A DNA stretch of 64,000 nt from Anagrus nilaparvatae (Eukaryota > Arthropoda > Insecta > Hymenoptera > Mymaridae): contig JAKSXM010000279.1 in assembly GCA_022575985.1 (NCBI GenBank), forward strand, positions 682,001-746,000, read 5' to 3'. The translations under genes and the position numbers were made by a program. The notes under the pieces are model-generated. The model was not told the origin of the DNA. It searched no databases and saw only the letters and a list, made by a program, of their open reading frames with translations. Shown piece by piece: positions 37,976 to 52,600 of this stretch (the stretch's first letter is position 1; each line of letters opens with the position of its first letter).

Positions 37976-39059
37976 TGGAAAAAACATTAATTGTTTTAGG
38001 AAATTCAAACAATTCTTTAGAGGGCAAAAATTGTTTTCATATAATTTTATTTTAAAAGCATTACAAATAAAAATTGGTTTTTGAGAATAAAAATGGACAA
38101 ACATAAATTGCCTTTGGATAAAAACTGTCGAAGTTGATCCTTAGCGATAAAATGAAATTTCTTTGAATTAAAAACGTCTTTATAAATTGAAATGTAACTC
38201 AGGCACGACAAAAAATAGATGAAGTTATGCAAAAGGGTCATACAATTATCTGATTTTTTTTGTAACCATTTTTGCGTTCTTAGTCTTATACATGGAATCA
38301 ATATAAAAATTTTAATGCTTTAGACTTCTTTGATGTAATATGCTAGATAATATAATTATATTCTGTTATCTTTTTATAAAAGTTATCTAATCTGAAAGTC
38401 AATTTTATTATAAACTTTATAATTATACGCTTTGAGAAAAAATAAAATGAAAAAATTGATTTTTGATTTTTACTGCAGGTTAAAATTCATGATTTCTTAC
38501 ACAATAAAAAATAGAAAATATATGAATTACAGCATGTTACTATATTATATCTTTGAAATTATTTGATAGATTTTATACGGTTTGACGATTATTGTGTATT
38601 GGAAACCGATAAAAACACGATAGAGGAATTCATTGAATACATGTTAGTCATATCAATATATAAAATGTTTGAAAAAATATAAAAACATATTTCTTTTATT
38701 TTATTATATTCATTCGTGTATTTGTTTTACTTCTTTTATTTTACGTATTCAATATTCATTATTTCAAGACCAACAATTTAACATACTTTTCTTATTATAT
38801 TCAATAAACAATGTTTTATTTTTAAAAAAAAGGATTATTCGTTTTTATCCATTGATACAAAATAAAAATAAGCTTTTGTTTTATTTTAATAGGATTAATT
38901 TTTTACTTTCATTTTATGCTGATTGAGTTTTATTAAAATAATATGATACTTTTATTTTCAAAATATTTAGGAATCTCTATCGCTGTACAAAAATTGACAA
39001 ACGCTAAAAAAAGTACAGCTAAGGTATGTAAGTTCAAATGATAACAAATGACTCGAAAC

Positions 39060-39738
39060 TAGGGGTGTGCGGTTTCCCGACCCGAAGCTTCGGGTGGGTC
39101 CTGGATTTTTTCGGATTGGGTCGGGTCGGTCTTCGGGTTTTCCCGAAAAGTTTTCGAGGTCCAAAAGTACAGTTTTTTCATCTTAAATTTCCCTGGCATT
39201 ATGATTACATGAATCTTATGCCGGGAATTTTTCGTTAACGCTTAAAAAAGATGAAAAATAGTCAAAAAAAAGCTTACTAGAAAAAAATAGAATAAAAAAA
39301 AAACAACCGAGATTTTTCATGGTTGTTTTGAAAATGGAACAAAAAAAACAACCGAGATTTTTTATCGGTTGTTTTGAAAATGGAACAAAAATAAAACAAC
39401 CGAGATTTTTCACGGTTGTTTTAAAAATGGAACAAAAAAAAACAACCGAGATTTTTTATTGGTTTTTTTGAAAATGGGACAAAAAAAACCGAGATTTTAT
39501 ATCTTATTTTTACATGAAAAAATAAATAATTACTTATAGGTAATAAAAATTATAATTTTTTTCTGGTAAGCTTTTTTTTGACTATTTTTCATCATTTTTA
39601 AGCGTGAACGAAAAATTCCCGGCATAAGATTCATGTAATCATAATGCCGGAGAAATTTAAGACGAAAAAACTATACCTTTGGACCTCGAAAACTTTTCGG
39701 GAATACCCGAAGACCGACCCGACCAGAGAATTCCCCTA
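39060..39738. mobile_element. 679-bp hAT-like non-autonomous element with internal tandem repeats
   Basis: The left end TAGGGGTGTGCGGTTTCCCG and the right end CCCCTA are flanked by CTCGAAAC (39052-39059) and CTCGAGAC (39739-39746), an 8-bp duplication with one mismatch, as expected for hAT transposons. Arms are inverted: GTTTTCCCGAAAAGTTTTCG at 39137 against CGAAAACTTTTCGGGAATAC at 39688, and GGCATTATGATTACATGAAT at 39195 against its inverse at 39626-39645. The middle (about 39290-39500) holds four to five tandem units of about 48 bp built on AAACAACCGAGATTTTT and GGTTGTTTTGAAAATGGAAC. No transposase. Confidence 0.85.
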
Positions 39739-42700
39739 CTCGAGACGTGAAGAAAAGAGTCTTATTATGACCGCTGCGTCATAGCCCAGTTACTGAAGTA
39801 TATAGTAAAATACGACCCAAGGCCCGAAAAATGGATTATTCTTTTTTAATGACCAAGGGTTGTGGGCACATTTTATGAATAGCATGGGCAAGTTTATAGG
39901 GGAGCACTTAACTTTACTTATCACACGTCAATTAGCAATGGTAAACGGCGATCTAGGGTATTCTTTTATTTGCTCCCATGGATTAAACGCAATTTTTCTT
40001 TCTTAGTGGGGAGAAAGCGCGTTTTTTCCGATCACGTTTCGGGACGAAAAAAGTGTTTTTGACCCGCTAGTAAGAAAATATTGTTTTTCATTAGCGGTGC
40101 GTTCAGGAGAGGCAAGTGGTTAAGAAACATAAACTTAATTTTATTTTTAAAGATTTAAAAAACATATTTTTTGGTATCCAAGTCACGGAGAGAATAATAA
40201 TAAAAAATGTAAATGTAAATAAATAAAAAGTGTAAATAAATAAAAAGTGTAAATGTAAATAATAAAAAAAGTATTATTTGTCATGTGTGACTTCGTTAAC
40301 TCGTCTATACCTCTACCCCCTAATATTTAGGTAATTTTTTATTATTAATTTTAAACAATATGGGTTTTTGTAACCATAGATACAAAATTGAGATTTTAAC
40401 AGAAAATATAATTATTTGTATCATTACCATGGCTGATATCGCCATGCCTGTTAGGAAATGCTAATTGTCCTCCCTATTGGTTCAAAGACGTACAAATGGC
40501 GTAAAAATATTAATCAACAGTCATATGGCTGAAATTTCGTATTTAGCTTCAGTTAAGCCCCAAGCGTTACGGAACGCTCGTACACAATTTTTCTTTGTCA
40601 ATGATGAGAAAACACGTAAGTTCGGTAGTCAGGAAATGCATGCTTTCTAACCTCTGATAAGAAAAATTTTTATATTTAATAATTGTTTTTTATGTTTTAA
40701 GTCATTTACAATTTAAAAAAAATCAGTTGATGTAAAAAAAAATTAATTTTAGAGATTAATAGAACTGATAAAATAATAAATAAATAAAACTTATAATCAA
40801 AAGTAATAGAACAATTTATTTTTAAATTTCTACATGGACTCAACCAAATAGTTTTGTCCTACAGTTTTGAATTTGCAAAGGCTAATTGATAAAGTTTTGC
40901 ACTTTTTCAACTTCATCCCTGAAAATATGAAAAATCATAAAATTACCTGAATAATCCCATATATTTTAAATTTAATCAGTTTATATTCTATCACGCAAAC
41001 TTTAATAATATGCACTTTAATATCATTTATAACGATAATATAAAAAGATTAAGTATAATTATTTATTCATTTATTGTAAATACAAATTATAAATATTTTC
41101 ATTACTTATCCTCTTTCTAGCTTATTTCATATAAATTAAAAAATCATAAACTTTTGTACGTAAAAAGTTTTTTAAATAAATAATTATTCAATAATTATAA
41201 TCAATCACGAAAATACTAATTATTCTGTTAATATTCTAAATGGAAATTTTAACATAATTATATTAAAGTGAACTTTGAATGTAATTATATCACTTTATCT
41301 TATCATAAGCAATATAAAGTCAGTTTTAAAAAAAATATTTTTTAAGGAACTAAAAATTTGTTTTAAACTTGCATACAAATGAGGGGTGTGCGGTTACCTG
41401 AAGATTCGGGTTTTTCGCTTAGGATCGGGTTGGTTTTCTGAGGGTCAAGTGTTGAATCGAAAATTTCTCTAGCTTTACAATTTGATAAATATCACAAAAA
41501 TTTCTCTAGCTTTACAATTTGATAAATATCACAAAATGTATGGAAAATATTTTAAAAACTGGATTTTTGATGTTCGAATTTTTAAAAATTTACCTGTATA
41601 TTGAGACGTGACTCTAAACCATTTTATTAAAAATTAAAGTTTTTAACACTTTCGAATTCGAAATAATCTATAATTATTAATAAACCAGTTAATCTTAAAA
41701 GATATTTTCTTTGTCAGCGGCAAGATAGCACGTATTTCATAGACGCTACTAAAAAAAGAATGCCCCATTTATTTATTGAAAAACCCTCGTTTTTTTATAG
41801 TTATTTGTTTCGCAGATTTGATAATTTAAAGTCAGAGTCCCATTTTTAGGGTTTTTGAAAAAAAGTAAATTTTAATCTTTATCTTTAAAAAGGGGATATC
41901 TTAGAAAATATTTAATGAAAAAAAAAAAAGTAAAACTTTTTTGGAAACTTAGTTCTTGTAGAAAATTTTCAAGGCCTACAGAACTCATTTCTATCAAAAA
42001 TTAGAATTTTGGCAGCAATTTAAAAATTGGTCATTTTAGGGGAAGAATAGGCGTTTGGTTTATTGACTATCGCCGTGAGAGAATTAATTAAAAATAATTG
42101 CGGTGTACGAGAATTGAAAGGTGACATTTATTCGAAAAAAATGAGACCAATTGGAAGTATTTTGGTTAACTGTCGAGGTTGCAGCTTTGAATTAAAGATT
42201 ACGAAAAAACCCTATTTTATAACATTGTCGTATTTTGTAGTTATTCAGTATTTTGCTATTTCTTTTATTTTCTATAGCGTTATGGAAACATCCAAAACTT
42301 TTCAAAAAAGGGGGTCTTTAGTAAAATTTCTCGAGGAATCCGAAAATTTGGTCAAAATTTTCATTAGGTGACAAGGAAATCCGGAAAATTGAAAATGAAA
42401 AATTTCGTGAAAATGGAAAATATTGAAATGGATTTTTAAGTACTTAAAAGGCAAATACTCGCTAAAATTTTTTTTTTATTAAAAAGTACATACAAAAACA
42501 AAAATTTTAAGACCGGTTAGGAAAAAAAAAAGTTACGACTGTATGAAAAATCTGCGTTTGAAAAAAAATGAGTTTTCTTAGTTTTTCCAATTTTCCGGTT
42601 TTCCTTGGCGTTTTTTTGAAAAACTGGTGGCAGATTCGGATTCAGCGGGAAATTTTATATAAGACGTAGTCAAGAAAACCATTTTTTAGCTTTATTCAGA

Positions 42701-43749
42701 GCGTAGAAAAAATGAAATCGAAAATTGTCATTTTTAAAAATGATTTTTTTTTTAAACCATATAAGACCGAAAAATAGCCGCCATTTTGTACCCTTTGAAC
42801 CTAAAACCTTAAAATTTGGTATGTTTTCATATGAACGTATACCAAACCTAACCCAATTAGCTTTTTTCAAATCCCCGACTTTTACCTTTCCATTAGTAAA
42901 GTTTCACTAAGAATTACTCATATATTAACCTCGTCTTTGTTCTAAAAGGTTATTTGGATTTTTGGCTCCCGGCTGAAATCACAAGCGGAATGTTCCTGTT
43001 ACCTGCAAGCGAACTTTTCGTTTGATGCTTCCGGCTTGCTGATTTTTTTTTCGATAACGATTGCAAATGACCTAAAACGTAAAGAAAAATTAGGATTTGC
43101 GTGCAGTGGTACAATGCGAAAAGAATTTTTTTAAAATCCACTTGCGAAATTTCCCAACCTGTACGTGGAATCCGCTAATCAAATTATTTAAAATAGATTT
43201 TTTAAACATAGAACATGCTCATAGAGAGGGTACCCGAAAAAGTCCTCTGAGTCCCCCGATTTGACTCATTTTGGCTAAAAAGCTCAAAAATTATTTTTTG
43301 TTGCATTTTTTATTCTTCAGGCTTTAAATCCAAGATTGTTAAAAAGTATATATATATCTATACGAAAATTTAATTAATTTAAATTAAAAATTAATATAGT
43401 TCAATTCTATTTATTATATATATATATAGATTCTAATGAAGCAGTAAATTGCATATTCAAATTCAACGTATTTTATTCAAAAATTTCCTTTAGAAATACA
43501 TTATACTCCATTTATTTCAATTGATCTCAGGTGTGATTGTACAAGACATATTATATAAATTGATTGATTATTATTACGTAATACGGTGATAGAGTAAAAT
43601 CTATTAACTCTAAGTGCATAAAACTATAAGCAGTATAAACTATAATATAATGTACTTTGAATAATATTATATTTATAAGAATAAAATTATATTCTTAATG
43701 GACATGATTTTTTATGGTCTTTCTCCAAATTCGTTTTGTAATATATTAA
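39739..43749. other. non-coding repeat-rich stretch
   Basis: 39930-40085 holds a block related to 22500-22620 and to family A (CCCATGGATTAAACGCAATT, GAGAAAGCGCGTTTTTTCC). 41379-41470 has a lone hAT-type left end (AGGGGTGTGCGGTTACC). 41456-41535 contains an 82-bp direct duplication of the AATTTCTCTAGCTTTACAAT word. 41810-41890 recurs at 63815-63890. 42345-42470 recurs at 21690-21840. Open frames at 40465-40650 and 42063-42371 have no domain or splice support. Confidence 0.45.
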
Positions 43750-43981
43750 CATGGAACATGTTCATTGGATGGGGTATTTGAAAAAGTTTGGCTCGGCAGG
43801 GGGGGGGGGGGGTGAAATGGACTTAGACTATTTTCGATTTACGGACTTAGAATAATTTGAAGTTGAAGTCAGGGCCTAATCAGGCCCTGATAAGTACAAG
43901 ACTTAGGTTAGTATATATTTCAGGATTTATTGTAATTTCGGTTTTTGGATTTATTACTGTTACGTGTAAACAGGTTCCATG
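43750..43981. mobile_element. 232-bp element with CATGGAACATGTT ends
   Basis: Left end CATGGAACATGTTCA, right end TGTAAACAGGTTCCATG. It contains a run of 13 or so G (43799-43812) and a GACTTAGACTA/GACTTAGAATAATTT motif, and is related to the larger copy at 54680-55205. Confidence 0.65.
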
Positions 43982-46646
43982 CTCGTTGTTTGTGTAGCTA
44001 CACAAACCAGTAATAAATTTTTTTTCTCTGAATTAGGGGTTGTGCGGTTATCAACAGTTTCAGGTCGGACAATTTTTTAGATTTGTTGGGTTATATCATG
44101 TATCAGGTAAAGCCCAAAATTTTTCACATTAAACCACGATTTAACTAGAGTATATTATAGAGTAATTTAATTATATTAAAGCAAAATCAAAAATAAGTGA
44201 CAATCTAATATATATTATAAAAGTCTATATAATGTGACGTGTTTTTGCACATTAAAACGTAATTACAATGGAAAAATTATTTGATACGGATTAATATACT
44301 ATTGACCTTGTAAAATTTATTGAGTTTTTCCATCCAAATTTCTAAATTATTTAAAAATTCATTTAATCCAATAAATTTTACAATATCTATCCATAATTTT
44401 GACTATTTAGCCTTCGGGTTAAAAAATACAGAGTAAAATGATAAAATTCTAATTGAATATCAAAGCAAATTAAAAAATTGTTTGCTATCAATTTGAAATA
44501 AAAAAACTGGATCCATCAAACCCATTTTAGAGGATTTTTCCCTTCAATATTATTTCCAACATTAACCTTTCGTGTAGTATCTATAAAATAAAATATAAAA
44601 AATCAAGACATTATATTTCATTATTTAAATAGTCTCTTTTGTAAATATTATTCTAGTAATTTTATTATAGTATTTTATGTGTACTCTACACATGCACATT
44701 TATATTTAAAAAAATTATAGTTCCAATGTGTTAAATTCTAATAAGACTATCAGTTTTTTTATTAACGTCAAAGAAGTCAATACAATTTTTTTTAATATAA
44801 AATATTTATTTCTATAAGATTGAATCAAATGTTTTTTAAAAAGGAAAGAAAAAAAATGAAAAAAAAGCAATAGTTTTTAATTAATTTATATGATTTTGAA
44901 AATTATTTTGATTAAAAATGTGTCAGATAAAAATAAAATTATTTTATGGCTTGTAAAATTAATAAATATAATAAAGTAAGTATATAAAAAATGTTAATTA
45001 TCCAAATTTTAGAATATTTTCGTTAAAAACCCTGTGGATTCAGTTAGCTACAATAAAAGGCAAGATGGAGCCAAATTTTAGTGGTGAGTGAGGTGAATCA
45101 AAAGTCCCCACTTAAAGCCAGAGAAAGAGTTTATACATTTTTGGAGAGAATAATCATGAAATTAATAGGAAAAATTTACCCCCTCGTTTCCGAAAATTTA
45201 GAACAAATGGCCTAACTTCAAAGATTTAGGACCGTCTAAACGATCAAGGGCTAAGATTAAAATTTAAATTTTTCTAGCCCCATGTCTGTTCACACGAGAG
45301 TTCATCTCATAATTATCCTTAACCAATCTAGTTTAAAATTTCATTATTAATTCCGACCCCTAAATTTTTATTTTCATTTAATTAAATTAGTAAATAATTA
45401 TTTATACAATTAAGTCCAACGTAACTCAACTCATTAAAAATAAAAAAAAGTTTACTTATTTGTCTAGTAAATGATTATTGAATTTCAATTGTTTACTTAA
45501 AAAAAAAAAGAAAAAAAATTTCTTACTTTTTTTTTTTACTTTGATAAGTCTATATTTCTAAACTTTAACACTTTTTTTTTCTTTTTAATTTTTTTTTCTT
45601 TCACTTGCACGATTAAATTTTCTAGGATTCGTCGTCAATAACAAGTTTATCTATCTTTCCTTTAGAATTATAGCTTTCATGTCAAATTGCATTTTTTTTT
45701 AAATTATTAGTTTCAACATTATAAAGCTTTAAAGCTGTTTTTTTTTTGTTCAATATTTATAAATATATATATTTTTTTACGTCTATATGAAATGTTCACT
45801 TTTATTTTTTTTTATTATTGAGTAAAAAAATATTTTTTAGGTATTAATTATTGTGCGAAGCTTTATTTTATGTCAGGAACAGTTCAGTTCTCTGTTATAG
45901 TGTAAACATTAATTTACTCCCATTATAACCTGAAAAAGAAAATAGAGTAAAAAAGAAAATTTATGTAAACGTGAACTGAAGGTAATAACCATCCGTCTCA
46001 TTCACTTAGCCAGTTAAATACCTGCGTAATACGGCCTGTTTACTTAGATTTTGACTAACAGGGTTGATTTTAAGATTTTGCATTAAAATGGTTACTTATT
46101 AATATTTATAACACAAGAGCTTGGTTCAAACCAAATATGCCTTGTTTTTAATAATTTATCTGAAAATTTCATTATCATGCAACAAGTACAGAATAAGGCG
46201 TAAGGCATAAGTTCTAATATTTCCCTTTATCAGTTTATTATTTAGGCAATTGGTTATAGCACAAACCCAGCCTAATTGTCTCTTTATCGAAGTAGCTTTA
46301 AAATCTCCACAGCTGAAAATCAGAACGGACTTTTTAGGTTTCTGAGTAGCCTTTATAGCGTAGGGAGGATGTTCCAATTTTTCTTGATGCTGTAAGGGAA
46401 GAGAAATAAATAAGGAAAAATAAAACAGGTCCTTAAGGGCGTGAGGGGGGGGGGTAATTCAGGGAAAACAGGTAAATTTGGAATATTATACTCGAGGCTA
46501 TAAAAATCATCATTTTTTAAAATAATTCTTTCTGTTCCTCTGAACATAGAAAAATCGTTTTTAATTTAGCAAAATTTTGTTTTAGATAAAAATAATATTC
46601 ATCAAATTTAAATCAATGGGCTGAACCAAAGAAAAAAACAGTACAA
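43982..46646. other. non-coding upstream flank of the plus-strand receptor
   Basis: AT-rich. A lone hAT-type end is at 44033 (AGGGGTTGTGCGGTTA). Minus-strand frames at 46156-46547 lack splice signals or domains. The receptor promoter must lie here, but no element can be named by eye. Confidence 0.4.
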
Positions 46647-49600
46647 ATGTTAAAATTAAACCACAATTCATCAAAAGTTAATCCAATCGAAAAAGTACAT
46701 AACAGTGAAAATATACAAATGGATGTAATTGCATTGCCAACTGTTGATGGAGAACTTGAAATTGGTAAAAAATAATTTTATTTAATAACAAAATAATTGA
46801 ATTTAAAATTTCCTTCTTTTTTTTGACGATAAAAGCGGCTAGAGCATCAAGTTCCGTTGCCAAGTTAAATGGAAGTAATAAAAGCTTACATCGTGCTTTA
46901 AAGCCAGTTATTATTTTGGCACAATGTTTTGCTGTTTTTCCAGTATCCGGTGTCTGTTCATCTGATGCCAAACAGTTGAAGTAAAAAAAAATTTATTCAG
47001 ATTTATTGATTTTTTTTACATTTTCTAAATTGATTTTAATTCATTATTATTATTGTTATTAATTATTGGGATGGAAAAAATTGTATTAAAATAACTGTGT
47101 ACAATTTTTTTCGTTGATTTTTTGAGATAATTTTCAAATTTACATAAGAACAATTGGAAATTTTAAAACTTTAATAAACAATAGGTTTTTTTTATTTTTA
47201 TTCAAAATTTGTCAAAAAATGATTATTTATATTATATTTAATACAGACTCCGAAGCCAAAAAGACCCTCAAATCAGTTTTTTTTTAATTTTAAAAAAATG
47301 AGTTTCCTGCCCTTCGCAATAAAAATACTAGTCTAAAAAAAATTTTAATTATTATCATCCCTTTGAGAATTTTTGAAAACCCGAGAAAAAATCTACATTT
47401 CTGAATTTCGATAAATTCTCGGAGGAATGATAATAATTAAAATTTTTTTTAGACAATTTTTTTTATTGCGAAGGGCACGAGACTCATTTTTTTTAAATTG
47501 AACCAATAAATTTTATTGAAAATAAAAAAAATGATTTTAAGGTATTTTCGGCTTCGAAGCCCTTTTTTAAAAAGTTTTTAGTTTATTTTTATGACTTTAA
47601 TTTTCTCATTGAAATTCACTGAACAGCAAAAATAAATAAAGAAAGATTTTTCTGCATTATTCATTACTCTTCATACCCAGCTTTGATTGAAATCTGTAAA
47701 ATTAAGATACAAATGTGTAATCTAAAGCCTTAAATATATTTCAATTTAGTAATAAATAAATAAAAAAAATACTCATTTATTCAAATAAAAAATAATAATA
47801 ATTTTCAATTAAATACATAAAAAAACATACAATTAAATAAAAAATATGAAAAATGTATATTTTTAATGAACAAACAAACTATATAAATAATAATAGAAAT
47901 CAATATAAAATTATATATTTTCATGCTTCTTTGCTTTAAAAAAATAAAAGTTTTCTGTAAAGAAAAAATCAATTTTTTTTACATATATGTGTAAGTTAAA
48001 AAAGTCATAAATTATAGCACGTTAAAAGCAAAAAAAAATTGATTACAATTTAAAATTTTTATTTGATTTATGATGATTAAGCAGTATTTTGAATTATTCT
48101 TTTAGATTTACATGGAAAAGTATAAAAATAATTTATTGTTTTTTATCAACTTGTGGTTCAGTGATTCTTACAGTATTAAGTATTTATAGATTAGCAACAA
48201 CATCTTTGACATCTAGTAAAGCAAGTAAGGAATATTTTATTTTAAAAATACACTTTTTCATACAATAACCCATATACATATTTATAATTTTTTGTTTTTT
48301 AGGTAATTTAGTATTTTTTGGTACAACAGGATTAACAACTCTCTTATTTATTAAACTTGCAAAACAATGGCCAAGTTTTGCTATATCTTGGGAAAATATG
48401 GAACAGGAATTAGCCCTGAGGCAACCAAGACGAACTAATTGTTTGAGTCTTGCATCGAAATTTAAAATATTTAGCATTGTTGTTATGAGTCTGGCTTTAG
48501 GTAATTTATTTTTTTGATAATTAAATTCGTTATTTTAATTAATAAAAAAAAGATTTCTTTGGGTTTAAGGACTTAAAATTATAATTAAAAAATAATGTCA
48601 ACTATTTAATTTTATTATTTTTTCAATTTACTATTTTTATTTATTAAATTTAAATATAATAATGACATTTTTCATAATAATCCAATTTTTTTATTTTTTT
48701 TTTTCTTATTTTATTTTTATTTTAACAGTTGAACATTCTTTATCAATATTGTCAGGATACTTTAGTGCCTTGGAGTGTGCAAATCTTCGAGGTGACAGTG
48801 ATATTGTCGCAACATATTTCGTTCTTCAATTTCCTCAGGTATAAAGATAATCATATTGACATAACCAAAAATCAATTATATATATGGAACATTTTATGTC
48901 AACTTTTTAAAAAAAAATTTATTTTTAGTCGTAAATTGAATTTTTATTGAACGAAATTTTAGGCTTATACTTTTATTGAAACCATTTAATGCTTTAGTTT
49001 TTTAGGTAAATAATTTTTTTAGTAAATTGTAATTTTTTTCACCTGGTGGGTCAAAAACAAAAAAGCTTCTTATTTAAGTTGCAACTCAATACCTATATAC
49101 ATATATTTTTTGTTTCAAATCAACTTAATATTTTTAGGTATAGAATTTCGAAACCTAAGGGTCTAAAGGTTTTTTTTAGTTTATCGGATTTTTAGCAAGA
49201 GAAATTTTCGATATAGGTGCTTTGTAGTCTTTTTTTAAAAAATTTCGGGCCTTACTTAAAACTTGATTCGCCCAAGCTGATGATCTGAAAAAAGCCTGAA
49301 AGTTTTGGTACTCTTAGTTAGCACTACCCTAACTTACAATAAAATTAATTTTAAGTAATGAAATTGAAACGAAATGTTCCATGTATCGGGTAAATGTTTT
49401 TTTTTGACATAAAAACTAAGTTCTGATCTTGAGAAGAAATATGTGGATGCATTTATTACCGTATCAAGTTCAGTTTTTGTTTGAATCAATATTTTATTCG
49501 TTTTACCGAATAACTAAATGCATATTTTTAATTTAATTAACAAATTTTTTACTTGCTACGTTGGCTATATAACCAAGATGTTAAAAATTTGATGCATGTT

Positions 49601-52600
49601 TTAAGCAGGGGCGATATTATAATTTTATGTATATTTTTTGGATACTCCAAAAATTCAGCTTATATTTTTTAAAAGTTATGTCTATCGAACAGTCTTCGCT
49701 AATCAGTTTAAGCCCGCTCTCCACATAGACTTAAAATAACGTAAAATCAATAAAAATAATTCTGTAGAGAATCATTTTTGGTTTGCCATTAACGAAAAAT
49801 CTGCCATCTTTTATTCCTTAGCATAAGAGATGGTGTAATATTCGCTATATTGAGACGGGATTATTAATTATCTTTTCTTTCATGATTCTTCCGGCTAAAA
49901 ACTTCGTAAAAACTCAAAAAATTCTTGATATATCTATTAACAGATAATATAACTTTCTATGCTTTCAAGTTTGATCGTTTAAAATATAATATGCCAGACA
50001 GTCAATTTAATAGTTTCAAAACTTTGAAATATTATTAACTATCTTTATCGTCAATATAAGATTAGTTGCAGTTTTGGAGACCTTATAAGCTCAAAATTTC
50101 AATATTGTTTTAATTGTCTTAAAAGTTTAAGATCATATAATACTTCTCTATATAACTATCAAAACTATACCTTTGATTCAAAATCAATAATTTGTTTTAT
50201 TTACTTTTTTTATTTTTGAAAATTATTTCCATATGCAGTAAATCAATTTATTTTAATGTCGTTAGCACCTGATGGCAGAAATTTTTAAATATACTTTAAG
50301 CAAAAAATTAAATTCTTGAAAGATATTTCAGAATTATTTATTTTTAAGCATCGATGCCAATCGCAACGAGACAATATAAATAACAATATTGCTTATAGTT
50401 TTAATTTTAATTTTTTTTAAATTCCGTTTAGAATCGAATATAAAATTTTTTTTTAATTTTATTAAAAATTTCCATATATAGCTATAAAAATATAATGATT
50501 TCTGTAAGATTATTTTCATTAATAATTTTTTTTTATAGATGTTTAATGAAAGTACAGTTTCATTATGGAAAGGGATTACAATTCAATTACTCAATGTGCT
50601 CAGTACATTTACTTGGAATTTTATGGATTTGTTTTTAATACTCATAAGTGTTGCTTTGACTGATCAATTTAGAGATTTAAATAATAGACTCTATTCACTC
50701 AAAAAACAGGTATAGATATATAAAAAATCGTAAAAAATAAAAATTTTTAATTATTTTTTTTTTTGTCATTTTTTTTATTAAGGTGGCAGATTCATTTAGA
50801 AAAAAAAACATCACGTTTTCTGAATAGGTTTTTGGGTAGAAATAATTGAGATAATTTTTTCGAAATTGGCTTTTTTATTAGATTAAGTATAAATTACTAA
50901 ACATTTTATTTTATTTTTTTTTTCAAAATGGCGCCGAATACAGGTACTTAAAGTGAGGGCTCACTTTTAATTGTGTACACAATTGCAGCCTCCAACTTGT
51001 TTTGATACATACCAAATTAAATTTTATATTTTTGTGAAATATTTTTTTTCTGGATTGATGTCTTTAAATTTCGAAAAATGGAAAATTGTTAAAATTATTA
51101 AATTTTTTTTAAAAATTGCAATTTTTTGCAATAAAAAAAATTTGTACATTTTTTTGAAAATTAATTGCATCAATCGGGAAAAGAAAATTGTATTTTAAAA
51201 GTGTAGCCAAAAAATTAGGAAGACATCTTAATTATTTTTTCAGTTATCGTGTACACAAATTGTTTCGAGAAAAACGCGTTTAAAACTTATAATCTAATAA
51301 AGTGCCAATTTTGAAAACATTATCTCAATTATTTCTACCCAAAAACTTTTTTTTTCTAAATGAATCTGCCACCTTAAGTATACACTCAGCGACTATTGGT
51401 ATTGTGGCAGCACCAACGTTCAAAATACAATAGACAAGACAAGTCTATTGTTCTTTTGAACGTTAATGCTGCCACAATACCAATAGTCGCTGAGTGTAAT
51501 AGAAAAAAAAATTATCGAGGAATTCAAATAGCATACTCTATATTTTACGTCTCCCGCGGTGTTTCGCTTAATCTTCTTAAATGAGCTATAACTTTCTTAT
51601 TATTCAAGATATCATTATAACAATTTTTTTTCCATATTCTTATATATATTTGTATAATATATGTTGTCAAACCCAAAAAAACAAAAAAATGATTTTTTTT
51701 TTTTTTAAATGTATCTGCCATCTTAATATTTATATGGAATATTTATCTTAAATTTATAATTATGTATGAAAATATAGTTAAAAAAATTTGAGTCAAATGA
51801 GTATAATAATATAGATAATTTTTGTCAAGGAAATATCCATAAAAAATAATATATTAAAATTTTAGCAAAGACTCAAAATTAGTAAATAATATAAGTATTT
51901 TTACTAAGAAAAGAATTTTTTTTAAATAGGATAGCTTCACAATAAAAGAGATGCCAGACTGGTGGTGGTCAGAAATAAGAATAGATTACAATTGTTTAGC
52001 AACAATGACAAGACGTATCGATTCGTTAATAACAGAAATTTTATTATTATCATTTTCAACAAATCTTTATTTCATCTGTATTCAACTTTTAAATTCTTTC
52101 AAGTAAATTTTTTCATATAAATATTGATTTTTTAAAATAATATATATTTCATATTTATATGATAATTAAAGTCTTAGTGCGACAGTTTGAATCCTATATC
52201 ATACTTTTATTTAAATATTCATGAGTTAAATTACATGAATATGTAATTTTTCTAATAAATATTTCAATATTTATATCCTGTATATATTAGCTTGGTAATT
52301 TATTTTTAAAAATGGGTGTAACTTTTGGGTAAATTATAGCATAAAAATTAAGATACTCTTAAATTCTCATTTCATAATTCGTGTAAATTCTAAAAAAAAA
52401 TTTTAAGCAATTTCTGATAAACCTGCCAAGCTTAAAATATTACATCTTACAAAAAAATAACTAATTTAATAATTCATATTTTTATTAGACCAATGACGAA
52501 TGCAGTACAAACAATATATTTTTGTTTTTCATTTGGTTTTTTATTGACAAGAACAGCTGCAGTATCATTGTATGCTGCATCTGTACATGATGAATCTCTA

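Larger units (their letters stand above)
33481..39051. other. PKI 3' flank and intergenic DNA
   Basis: Several AATAAA signals follow the PKI stop (e.g. 34266-34271, 35016-35021), so the 3' untranslated region may be 1-2 kb; the used site cannot be chosen by eye. A pure TTA/TAT repeat lies at 33886-33912. A 50-bp CACTG mini-element sits at 35648-35697 and a possible SINE at 37505-37975. No coding exon. Confidence 0.45.

Noticed and set aside
37800..38084. 94-codon plus frame with mixed composition
   Set aside because: It follows tRNA-like boxes and ends in a TTC-rich tail, which fits a SINE body better than a gene.
42063..42371. 102-codon plus frame
   Set aside because: No signal, domain or splice support, and its end overlaps a dispersed repeat shared with 21690-21840.
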